DNA of 64,000 bases from Paracyclopina nana (lineage: Eukaryota > Arthropoda > Copepoda > Cyclopoida > Cyclopettidae): positions 2,996,001 through 3,060,000 of the forward strand of contig JAGUCH010000006.1 in the NCBI GenBank assembly GCA_019096065.1, given 5' to 3'. The position numbers and the translations under genes were made by a program. The notes below the pieces were generated by a model. The model searched no databases, was not told the origin of the DNA, and saw nothing but the letters and a program-made list of their open reading frames with translations. Below are positions 35,701 to 46,266 of the stretch, in pieces; position 1 is the first letter of the stretch; every line of letters starts with the position of its first letter.

Positions 35701-37798
35701 CTTTGATTTGAGACAGTTTTGAGACCAAAATAAATTTGGGACTTCCGATTGAATAAGCTATCATTTCTTCAAGGCGCAGCCTTGATGAAATAATGACCAA
35801 ATTCGACATTGGGTTTGTAACATTGTGCAGCACAATTGAGCCTATGAAGAGCGTTAGATTTTCCAAAATTAAATGGTTTTCATAATGAAAATTGTGTTAA
35901 CTTTGCTTATCAGTGTCGAATTTCCCAAAAGTATCATAGCTCATGTCCCAACCAGAAATCCCAAGTTTTCTGAAAGTTATTGTAACGTGTTAGCACTCCT
36001 TCGTTTGACCCAGGTTGAGTTATGTCGTTATGTAACATTAACTTCCATACCACCTATGTAAAAAAATTGGAAAAAATCGAATCTGACAAGGAAAATGGGT
36101 GTTTTCGATTTTACCTAGGCGTCAAGGCAGTTAATACATAAGGGGGTTCTCATATTGGACTTTAGCTTACCAAAACCTGATTTTGGTTAACCAAAAACCA
36201 GTTTTCGGTAGGTAGCCACTACATAGAGCTTTACTAAAACCAATTTTTGGTTAACCAAAATCAGGTTTTGGTAAGCTAAAGTCCAATATGAGAACGCCCT
36301 ATAATGACTAAAAGTCAATGTTGATAAAACGTATAAGTTTCACTGAGAGTTTTTTTTGGCGTATGAGGGCTCAGAATTTCTGGTTGGGGTAAGCCTCAAA
36401 AGTGAAAAATTTACCTTCGAAATAAAGAGTGAAAATTGTCTTTTGTCCTAATAAAAATGTAAGTCTTTCGCAGTCGGCTGAAATTGTTAGATCGACTTAA
36501 ATTCATTGATCGAAACAAATTCTCAAATTGCCGACAATCGCTAAGTGAGCTCAGTAAGGCTAAAAAATTATGGAAAATTGCATTATTTGCCCACAAAAAT
36601 GCCGCTCGGTCTCAAGCTGAACTTGTTGACGGTCCCACTTTGGATCGGAGTCAGCAGATTCACTTCTTCACTTTTTTATGCAATTTTTTCCATGCCTTCG
36701 TGCCTTAGGCTGGATCTTTATGCAACCTTTTGATCATTACCAAATAACGACATGTAAATACCCTGGCTGTTTTTATGCAACTTTTTTATCGTTACCAGGT
36801 AACGGTATTTAAATAACCTTGTGTAGTGGAAAGGTATTAAAACACCTGGCTTTTCACAAAATAAGGGTACTTAAACACCGTAACCTGGTAACGATCGAAA
36901 GGTTGGATAAAGAATCAGCCTTATTCATACATGAACAGCGCATCGTGACGTCACTCAAGCGCGCTGGATATTGACCGGCACACTGTAAACAACTGTTTAC
37001 TCACATCTTTCAGTTAAATGGAAATCACGAGTAAAATTCCAAAGCTTAATGGCATAATGTCGATCTGCGTAAAAGTTATGATCTAGATTGTCGTCGTCGC
37101 CTGTAAGATCTTGATTTTTTGAAGCAATAACCGATGTTGTTATTGGAGGCTCCAGTATTTGGGGCACGGGTTGTGTAACAACCAAACTGGCTAAAGTTAG
37201 ATTATCAAGCCAATAATAGTTGAACGTATTTTGCAATCCCGTCTCAAGAAATACTCTAATGAAAATAGTAGTAAGATTTTTAAAGCAACAAATATAAGGT
37301 CAATTTTTAGGCTACTTGGCAGGATTAGCTAGGCTCCAGATGACCAGCTCTGAATCGGATTTTGTCAACAGATATTGGCCATCGGGCGAAACAGCCAATT
37401 GCTTGACCTCATCAGCCTGAAATTCAAATTTTTTTGTTTTTGCATTCATTGAAAAAATGCCAATTTGACGTACATGCGCGAATCCTTCAAATTTGCGAGC
37501 TTTGCCAGTGTCAGTATCCATTAAAATTGGACAGGTTGAGCCCATGGCAATAATTTGCTTAGGATTGCCACTATGCGCAAAAACTGGCAATTTACCATTG
37601 AATCCAAAGGAGATGCCGGTGGACTGAAAGTGGGAGAAGCGCCACTTGGTTGCTTACTTTTGCTACTTTAGAGCCACTCACCTCATTTTCTGTCCTCTTT
37701 GGGCATTCCAAGTTAAGTTTTCTGTAATGGTGATAGTGAATTGAAATGTCATCTTGGCTAGAGAAATTCTGGTCCAGCCTATGGAAGGTGAAATCCAT
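32787..37798 (-). CDS. CFAP251: Cilia- and flagella-associated protein 251 (WDR66)
   Basis: Eleven exons close in phase to 800 residues: 37798-37682, 37623-37316, 37255-37005, 35841-35623, 35544-35439, 35383-35274, 35149-35011, 34842-34233, 34108-33989, 33329-33190 and 33069-32787. Most of the protein is WD40 repeats (for example VKQLAVSPDGQYLLTKSDSE and IVTAGSSSGKLLHFEAKT). The C-terminal EF-hand-like part has GLGFFPTPRQLSYITNQIRF, which matches the WDR66 tail. The family protein sits in the calmodulin- and spoke-associated complex at the base of radial spoke 3 and is needed for sperm flagella. The long Glu-rich N terminus of vertebrates is absent. The start codon is 2 nt after a strong 3' splice site. 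A tRNA-Val lies in intron 8 and two MITEs lie in intron 3. Confidence 0.85.
34140..34212 (+). tRNA. tRNA-Val (anticodon AAC), copy 4, antisense in a CFAP251 intron
   Basis: The 73-nt tRNA has the same body as the 5709 and 8612 copies. It is followed by a T6 run that can end RNA polymerase III transcription. It lies between exons 8 and 9 of CFAP251, on the opposite strand, only 21 bp from the exon 8 donor. Confidence 0.97.
36141..36300. mobile_element. Fold-back MITE, 160 bp, with near-perfect arms
   Basis: The outer 57 bp of each arm are inverted copies with one mismatch (start AGGGGGTTCTCATATTGGAC against AGGGCGTTCTCATATTGGAC). ATA flanks both sides (36138-36140 and 36301-36303), a 3-bp target duplication. 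The ends are those of the 396-bp elements at 29528 and 63553. It lies in intron 3 of CFAP251. The near identity of the arms points to recent insertion. Confidence 0.92.
36708..36920. mobile_element. MITE-like DNA element, family B (213 bp)
   Basis: The terminal inverted repeats are about 45 bp, beginning GGCTGGATCTTTATGCAACC and GGCTGATTCTTTATCCAACC. TTA is duplicated outside both ends (36705-36707 and 36921-36923). An internal second copy of the TIR motif (TTATGCAACTTTTTTATCGT) is present. It has no coding sequence. It lies in CFAP251 intron 3, 400 bp from the fold-back MITE. Confidence 0.85.
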
Positions 37799-38163
37799 GA
37801 CTGAGTTAGAAAGGCAAGGTCAGAATTTTGCCTCTGTCAGCAAATTGCATGTCTGATCAAAAAATGCCTTCTGCCAATTGCCTGCTAAGAAAAATGATTT
37901 TTTCAAAGAGAGGCTTTCCGCCCTCGATTAGAAATATTGGATTTCGGAACAGAAGCAAGGTTTTTAGAGGCTCTGAAAATAAAAGTTCCGCTAGTTTATG
38001 CTTTTTGAGTCTTGTAAGGATTTAATTCTCGATATATGATGGTTCACAATATTTCACACACTTTCAATGCTAAGATTGAACGAGAATCTTAAATTATGTT
38101 CGGGAATTATGAGCGTGACTTTTTATTGCATTTAATTTGCTCAGTTTACTCGTATGTTACATT

Positions 38164-38169
38164 TTTATT
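38164..38169 (-). terminator. Poly(A) signal overlapping the stop of the secreted protein gene
   Basis: The minus-strand sequence CAATAAAAA contains both the TAA stop and the AATAAA hexamer. Confidence 0.6.
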
Positions 38170-38980
38170 GTTCTCTTGGCAATTTTGGAAAGTTTCCTGA
38201 TTTCCAAGTTTGGTTAGGATTTTTGTTCAGCCATTTCATAACGTATTCTCCCCGGTAGTTCCGATTCGCGCCATAAAAGGAGTGAGGGTCTTTAACCAGT
38301 CTCAACTGAAATTGCTCCGCTTCATCTTGCGGACCCTCAGGAATAACAACGAGCATGTAACCTGATAACGGATTTGTCCACGCAAACGGCGATGTTTTGA
38401 ACCGTTTTTCAATCCCTGAAAGAAAAACAATAAATTGGAACCAAGCGAGATCGACCTTTGAAAATGATATTGGATGTTTCATTCTTAACAGGTAATCGAA
38501 ATTCTTTACTACTTAGCAAAAGCATTCAAAGCAAACTTTTGGCCTCAAAAGATATTCAATTTCATCAATTAATTAACATCTTCAGCCAACGCGAAAAATT
38601 TACCTGAATTCTGCTGAGCATTGAAAGCTATCGACTTGGCTACAATTTGGAACGATTGGCGATGATATTGGAATGTCCTGTACAAAAACTTTTCAGCTCT
38701 ATCAAAACAGATAGAAAAGGCAACTTTGAAAAGGCTGATTTTTTGTGCACTGCACATGTATAACTTATATTTTGAGAAAAAGTCCTGTATTCGATTACAG
38801 TCGTTTGATTATAATATCACTTTGAAAACAACTGTATCCAGTAGTGTTCAATTTTTCTGATATTATTTTTATACAATACAGAAATACAGCCATTATGTAC
38901 TCACTTTCTTCTAAAGGAGAAGCATGGATGGTACCAGCAACCAAAATACAGCACAGACTGAGCACCGGCAATACTTTCAT
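38165..38980 (-). CDS. Small secreted protein, unrecognised (139 residues)
   Basis: Exons 38980-38905, 38696-38604 and 38415-38165 join in phase 1 to 139 residues. The second exon could instead start 2-4 nt earlier at an overlapping AG, but only the 38696 choice keeps the frame. The N terminus is a clear signal peptide (MKVLPVLSLCCILVAGTIHA). The mature part has no cysteine and is basic and aromatic, with motifs such as TFQYHRQSFQIVAKSI and KDPHSFYGANRNYRGEYVMK. No family is recognised; an extracellular or hemolymph protein is possible. It starts only 124 bp after the stop of the protease gene on the same strand. A pyrimidine-rich 3' splice site lies 19 nt before the ATG. AATAAA overlaps the stop codon. 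Confidence 0.65.
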
Positions 38981-39103
38981 CTTTGCAGCTTTCGAGCGAC
39001 TAAAAATATACATCAATGTAGTATCCGGGAAGAAGAAGAAAGGCGAGAACCGAATTCAGAGAAGAAAAACAGGCCTTGCTTGGTGGAATCATGAAAAATG
39101 TAT

Positions 39104-41031
39104 TCAACAGTGGTCATTGTTATTATGTAGGACTTCACAGAGCAATTGTTCATTCCCAATGGCATTGAATATCCAGCCCAGTTGAGAGGTGACGCGGGCA
39201 TATACCCCAGGGTATCCAGGGACGGCACAATCATACCCCCAAGAGGTTACACCAGCCACGACAAATCGACCATTTTTCTCCACCAACAAAGGCCCTTCGA
39301 AAGTAAAGGGATTTCTTATAGGAAAAATATTGCTCTAGAGGGCGCTGCTATCTCCAAAACAACTGTAGTAAACAGCTTGTTATGCATGGAAATTGCTAAT
39401 GCATACATGCTGACTTATGTATATCTCTTTTCTACAAATGTAGTCACGTGTTCAGGGTACGTTTCTAAAAATACACAAAATAAAAGTATCGGCTGTATTT
39501 TCCAATACTATTGGTTTTCTCTCCCCTTTTCCTTACCTCCACTGTCTCCATAGCAAGAGTCTCTTCCTTGGCCTCCAGCACAAATCATATTGTCTGTGAT
39601 GAGGCTGCCATAAACCCCAGAACATTCTCTATTTGTCAAGGTTGGCACTCCAACATGTTGTAACTTGTCAGGCATGGCACCAGTGGATACATTCATTACG
39701 CCCCACCCGACAACTACAGCATTGCGGTTCTCATACATTTCCGGGCTGTCTGAGATTTCCGGCAAACAAACGGGACTCACAAAGGCTGAGCACTCCACGT
39801 GGCTTCTCAGCACAACAACGCTGAAGTCTGTATTGTAGCTCGAGGCGTTGTATTCAGGATGCTGTATTATTTCCGATACATCTGCTGGGTAGGCACAGTC
39901 ATTGGAGACAGTCAAGTCATGCTCAGCAATGCCAATTTTCAGCTCAGCTGCTCCGCCTCCGATTTGGTAGAGAAAGTCAGTGCAATGAGCTGCTGTAAGC
40001 ACGTGCTTTCGGGTAATCAGTGAACCACCACAGAAAAAGTAATCAAAATACAGTAAGGCCACTTGATGAGGAAATTGGTGGGGATCAGCTGTGGTGCCAC
40101 CAATGATCCTGTGTGGCAACCGATGACCAAGCCAGCGGTTGATGTGTCGGTTGTGCCTCGGCCTTAGTAGTTCAGTCGAGCCTTGTCGAATTGGACCACA
40201 CCTACAATAAGACTGATCTGGATCCGGACACACCTATAGATGATGTTAAAATGAAAGAATCCATTTTTGAAGATTACACTTTTCTTAAGTCTACCAAAAA
40301 GTTTGTCAAGGAGCTCAAAAAGAAAATTGAATATTACTTCTGGTGTTGAGGTTGTTGTAGTCGTTGTCGTTGAAATCGTTGTTGTTGGTCCAGATGGAGA
40401 ATTCCGTGGATTAGCAGATATCCGGCATGAAAATCCGGTCGCTGTATCGCGTGAATTGCTCCGGAATTTGACTAAAACACTTTAGAATTACAATTTAAAA
40501 CTAGTTAAGTACTATTTATTTTTGAAGGTTCTACCTTTGCTCAAAATTGGTATTTGGTATGGCAATTGTGCCATTGAGAGGAATCCAAGATTTCAAATCT
40601 CCGCACAATTTTCCGGGAGAGTCCGGATCGTGATCGCCATTTTCAATCCGGACATGTAGATAATCCCCGTCGGCGCAATCATTGAAGAAATTCCCCACAA
40701 TATCCAAATGGTCACAAATCACCGAGACTGACTCAATTTTGGATGGATTTCGGATCCGGAATTTCCATGAACACGCAGAGTTATGAGGATATCCTTGACT
40801 GCTTGGATATCGGGGAGAAAAAATTCTCCAAGCATGTTTTGCGTCCAAGTCGACATTTTGAATCCCATCAATTGCACATGGAACTTCTTGGTAGAGACTT
40901 GGCGACCAAATTCTTCCTTGGAGCATTTTGAACAAGGCACCAAAATTCGACCTAATTGGTGGCCTTTTCAGCAAAAAGGCTCCAACCAATAAGGCCTTTG
41001 AAAATAAGAGTGCTATGAAAATAACCCTCAT
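39104..41031 (-). CDS. Secreted CUB-domain trypsin-like serine protease
   Basis: Exons 41031-40535, 40479-40338, 40233-39537 and 39294-39104 join in phase to 508 residues. A signal peptide ([17 protein letters not shown]) is followed by a CUB domain (about residues 52-195, ending [10 protein letters not shown]), a Thr-rich linker, a short Cys-containing link and the S1 protease domain from IIGG at residue 256. The catalytic triad is visible as His296 (LTAAHC), Asp349 (NTDFSVVV) and Ser444 (GDSGG). Asp438, six residues before the Ser, predicts cleavage after Lys or Arg. Activation would be at LPHR/IIGG by a trypsin-like enzyme. Such CUB-serine proteases occur in arthropod digestion and hemolymph cascades. 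The substrate is unknown. A 3' splice site lies 27 nt before the ATG. Confidence 0.92.
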
Positions 41032-41359
41032 TTTTACTCCTTGAACTTGACTTGTGAACTGAAAATATCAACAAATGGAAATACGAAGAAAATAAATTAT
41101 CACACAATTGTTATATGTTCAATACACAGGTAGACTTAATTTTTTTCCAACGCTGATTCTTCGGATTTTTTGATCACAATCAAAATTGTATGTATTTCAT
41201 GAGTCACACACATACAAAAAAATTGAATTTTAGTCATGTTAGTCTTGTGTATATAGATGAGTAGCATACAGTAACAGGGCTTTCTTTTAAAAAATCACAG
41301 CTGTCAAATAGTTTTTTTAATAAAGATTTTAATTAAGAGTTTTGGAGGTTTCACCATTA

Positions 41360-44300
41360 TCACTCCTCTTCGTTATTTGTGGGCGGAATTTCGGCCACTG
41401 AAGCTGATTTTAGAGCTTTTATCCACCTGAAAGAAAAAGAAGAAAAAATGTCTTACCATATGCAATTAAACACCATTTTGTACATTTGACAACTAGGATA
41501 GTTTTTAATTTTAACCTTGACATGTCCTTGCTGGACTCTGCCACCAAGTAGTAAGTCTTGCGAGCAGAAATTGGCACCGGATGAGAATTGTTGTTTAATG
41601 AACTAGAAGCGTAGAAGATTTTGACCACCCTGTCCCGATCCTTTTCTGCCACCAATGGGTCACCCCGTAGATCAGCCCCGCCCACCACTGCATGCCCAGG
41701 AATGGGCGTGGCTGTTAAGGCTTCAAGCTCGTCATTACTTTTGAATGAATACAGGACAAAATCAGGTGCAAGAACAAACCACCGTTTAACCGGTTTGCAC
41801 CCACCACCACCATTTTTAAGCATCAAAAATCCACTTTCCAGATTTTCACAATTTGCAGGAATCTGAAACAAAGTATCATGCACCATCACCATTTACTACT
41901 ATAAAATCATTGAGACATTATTTAGGTAGATTAATTTGCAATTTGAACTAATACTAGCTAAACCTTGTCACCAAATGAGAAAAGTTATTTAATGAACCAG
42001 AATCATGTAACTACTTTCATTGAAGTACCAACACCAAATGTACCCAATTACTTTTTATGCAACTAGACTCACACTGTGTTTGATTAGTCTGGTTAAATCT
42101 AACATCAGCTGATACTATGACGTTTGCTTAAACGCATGCTTCGCCTTTGCTGATGATATCTCTAGATTAGTCAAGATCATTGTTAATTGATTCAACAAAT
42201 AAAGCGGTATGCGAAGGATTTACCTCGAGTAGGCCTTTTGGCCTTGACGGCCCATCTATTGAGTCCTTGCTAATGACAGGTGAAAACTGAGGCTGATTTG
42301 CTGAAGAAGAGGAGGAATCTGACTGGTTAATCTCATTAACTCTTAACGACATGACTTCATGGCAACTTTTGCAAACTCTCAAGGCCTTGTTGTCCTCAAA
42401 GGCTAAAGGCTGTTTCTGACCAGAACATTTTGCACAGCATACCTGTTATTGGAAATTGCACATAACATGTTCATTGGGGATCATTTAAAAAAGCTTACAA
42501 TTCCACAGGCTCTACAGTTGTACTTTTTCCTCATCATGGTGAACATTTGCGAGCACTCCATACATTTATGGATGGCATCCAACTTGAGAAGATGTGGCGG
42601 CCTCTTCCCAATTTCAGAGTCACAGGGCCTTAAAATTTCACGTCCAATTCGCAAAGAAGACTTCCTCTGGTAGAGCTCTTTGATGGCTTCAAATAATGCA
42701 CCAAGCCACTCTTCTTTCTCCCTTCGAGTACTGTGGCCAAAAAAAAAAAAATTAAAATAAAAGATGACAGAAAAAGTCAACTAAAGCCACTCACGAAGTG
42801 TAGAGCTCAACTGATTTGTGGTCATCTCGAATATAAAAAGTATTGGCTGTGATGAGATTATCTCCTTCCAGGATTTGCATATTGTCGACCTCGAATTTGG
42901 CACGAAGTCGAAATGTTGCTCCACCTCCACTTATAACTCGGTTGGTGATTAACCGAGCGGAACACAGTAGTAAGAGATCGCTGAACTGGAATTTACAATA
43001 ATGAAGATATGTCATTACAATCAAAAGCGATAATACGTTGAGGCTCTAATTATGAGAAAAGGCAATTACCAAAAAGAGATATCGGTCTTGGTGGTCTCCA
43101 CTCCGAGCTGAGATCTTGACAATTTTTCCTTCGCGGAGTAATTCCCTGGTTGGACTAACCAGATCAACAGTTCCACCGAGGCTCTCTTGAACTTCCAGAA
43201 GCTTTTTGAACTTTTCTATCCGTTTCATGGCATCGTTGGCATGTGTGGCCGCAGTCGACACAAGATGTAACGCTTCTGCAAAAAAATTGTAAATATCAGT
43301 TTTGCAATCTTGAACAACTATGTTCCGTTTGACGAGTCCCCAACCAAGTTATAAGTGGAGGTGATGCAACATTTCATAGTTGGCATTGATTATTAAACTA
43401 CGTACTTTCTGAATCGGTTCGATCCAGTGAATCTTCAGGTAATTTCTTGAGGTAATCCTTCAGCAACATTTCATATCGAGGAATTCTCTGAATGGGTGTT
43501 AGCATATGATGTTGCAATGACAAATTCCCACATTCTGGCAGGGCCTGAGAAGAAAAAATTAATTTTCAACTTTCATCCAATAATTCAATTATAAGATATA
43601 GTGGCTTTACGTGGATTTCGTCCATGATTGCGGCAAATTTGGAGTTTTTGGCATACATCTGGTTGATGGTGTGAATGGCATGGTCGAAGTTTTTCACATA
43701 CTCGGTGTACATTTTGAAAAATGGCGAAAATTTCACGACAATGTCTCCAATGCGTTGATAACTTTCATCAGTGTGCCATAATCCCATTCTCTCTCTCAGC
43801 TATTGCAAAATAGTATGCACAAATAGAAATATTTTTTATATCACAATCTAGGTGACTTACTTGTGGCAGAAGAAATTCAGCATGGAATTTGTAAATGGAC
43901 TTGATATTTGCAAACATTTGGGGTAAAACTTCAGGCGGAAATAAGTTGGACAACCGGTTCTCTTGGTCCACTCGAAAATGGAATATCTGAAACGAGGGAT
44001 AATAATCAACATTTGGGCGTATGTATTTTTTGTCAAAACAACAATTTTGTTTTTGCACCACAATTATATTGTCACTTTAAAAATACCTCCATGCATTTTT
44101 TGTTGCATTTGGTATTGAGCTCAATTTAAATGTTTTTCAGAAGAATCGTGCAAGATGATTTCCCTTGTAGCAGAAGCTGCAAGTCAAAAGGTGAGATCTG
44201 CTATATTTGGGTCAGAAATGAGCATCTTAGCTATTCTTTTGATACAATCAAATCTGTGATTGACAGGCATAGAAACGATGATTAACCTGTCTATAAGTGT

Positions 44301-46266
44301 ATTACTTGGCCTTCAAGAGTCAATCATCAAAGGATGTATGAATGTAGTAATAATCATTTGTAATTTGGCCTTGCCATATGTATATGTATGCTCCTCAATC
44401 TTAATTTACTTGCAGCATGGCATTACTCAATTTTATGGTTTGCCCTTCAAAAATAGAACTTTTAAGCTAGCAACATCAACACATCTGCCCACCAAAATTG
44501 CCAAAAATCCAGGCACTACTCGTGACAAGGATGCAGGAAAAGGAATGCTAACACCAATAAAACCAAAAGTTCCGCGAAAAATTGTAAACAAACAACAACA
44601 TATCCTTTCTTCATACCTGATCAATGAGGTAAAGCACTGTAACGTATTGTTCTTCAGTGGACAAAAGTTCTGAGGCCACTCTATGGACTCTGGCCATTTT
44701 GACCTCCTTTGAAAGAGCCTCTGGAGGCTGCTGCTGAGGCTGCTGCAGTTTAGCTTCCAACTCAGGCTGTGTAGGCCCTTCTTCCTCCTCATCTCCTTCT
44801 TCTTCTTTTTGTGTAGGTGTGGTAGAAGAGACAATTTTGGCATGTTTCAAACTATCTTCCAAATCACCCTCATCTGAAGTCCTGCATGAACTGGTACTCA
44901 CATCAGAATACTCAGAAGGCACTGCACTGATAGGCCTTGGTGGCTTTTTGGGAGAAGAGGTGGAAGTGGTGGTTGGTGGGGTTAAAACGAGGGTAGAATT
45001 ACAGGAAGATTCAGGGGAGTCACCCCGACCAGAATCTAAGCTAGGAGAAGCACCACGTGGTCTGATAATAGTTCTTGCGTTAGAACTGCTTCCATTGGAG
45101 CTGGTTGAGGATGAAGAAGAAGAGGCTCTGGCAGCCACAATGGAGACACTGTCCAGATTCTCAAAGTCCACATCATCGTCATCAGACTCAGTCTCAGAGT
45201 CACCAAAAGTGGCCAAAGTGAGCTCTTCCGAGCTGTACCTGCAAAAGAAAAGGCGTACGGGTCAACATTTGTTTACATTTCTAATTTTTACGCGCATGCA
45301 CAGAAGGGTCACTTCTAACAAAAAAGTCGCATCGTTTTCATTGAAAATTGTGCGAAAAAGGCCATCACTAATTCGGCTCTAGATTGATGCTAATACTTCA
45401 AAATTGACTTCCTTGATGTTTTTGGGCTACTAAAATGTTATCTACAGAGATTTTATCAAACTCAGATTTTGTCAATGAAACTCTATGCCAAAAGGCTGCA
45501 AGAAAATCAGAAAAAAAATCATATGTGCCTATAGATCCCTTGGACTTCAGCATTCCTCAAAGATGCTTTCCAAAAAACTTCAGTAGGACACCTTGGAATA
45601 ATTTAGTACCCCTGTTGTGTTCATTTATCCACATACTTATGAGATTTGGAGGAGTTTTTGCAAACCAAACTTGTGGCTATTTCTATTAAAATTGGGGTGT
45701 TTTTGATCAATTTAGGCAATTGGATGCCTAAAAACCTAATTTCTTTACATTTTTCTAGCTTTACAAAAACTTTCCTATGATTTAGAATCGGATTTATCTA
45801 AGTAATGCCAATTTTTGGCATTCTTGAAGTTACGGTGCATTTTCACATACTTTTCAATGATGCGACTTTTTTATTAGGAGTGACCCTACTGTGGCATGCG
45901 AAGCATAGCAACAAAAAATTATCAATACCCTAAATGTTCCAAGTATTTTTGGGTCAATGCCAAACTTTGACATTTGGTGGCTCTTTCCTGCCACTTTTCA
46001 AGTGAATCGGACCAATTTTTTTGTGGACTTTTGCGCCGATGAAAAGCATGAGTTCTTTTCAGCTGACACAAATTCGTCACATTTTTGCTGGAAATGCCAG
46101 GAGGAGGGGATCGAATTGGAGCAATACTTTCTCCATTCTGATTACAATGCTCGACACTTGATGATGACTTGGTCACTTTTGAAGACTTGTCATGACTCCT
46201 GAGCCCGGTCACGCCTGCCAATCCAATACTTTCATAGTAAGCAATCATGCCTCGAATGTCAGCCAT
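41360..46266 (-). CDS. FGD-family RhoGEF (DH-PH-FYVE-PH)
   Basis: Eleven exons close in phase to 891 residues: 46266-45929, 45238-44617, 43986-43861, 43799-43611, 43544-43406, 43275-43070, 42985-42795, 42730-42499, 42442-42224, 41862-41516 and 41426-41360. An acidic, Ser-rich N-terminal third is followed by a DH domain (about 295-490; [55 protein letters not shown]), a PH domain, a FYVE finger (about 660-710) and a second PH domain ending [12 protein letters not shown] proteins load GTP on Cdc42 at membranes and shape actin. The FYVE cysteines are intact, but the usual R-R/K-H-H-C-R motif reads RKKYNCR, so both histidines are lost. The first exon donor (GG/GTATTG) is the weakest call; it is chosen on phase. 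Confidence 0.92.
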
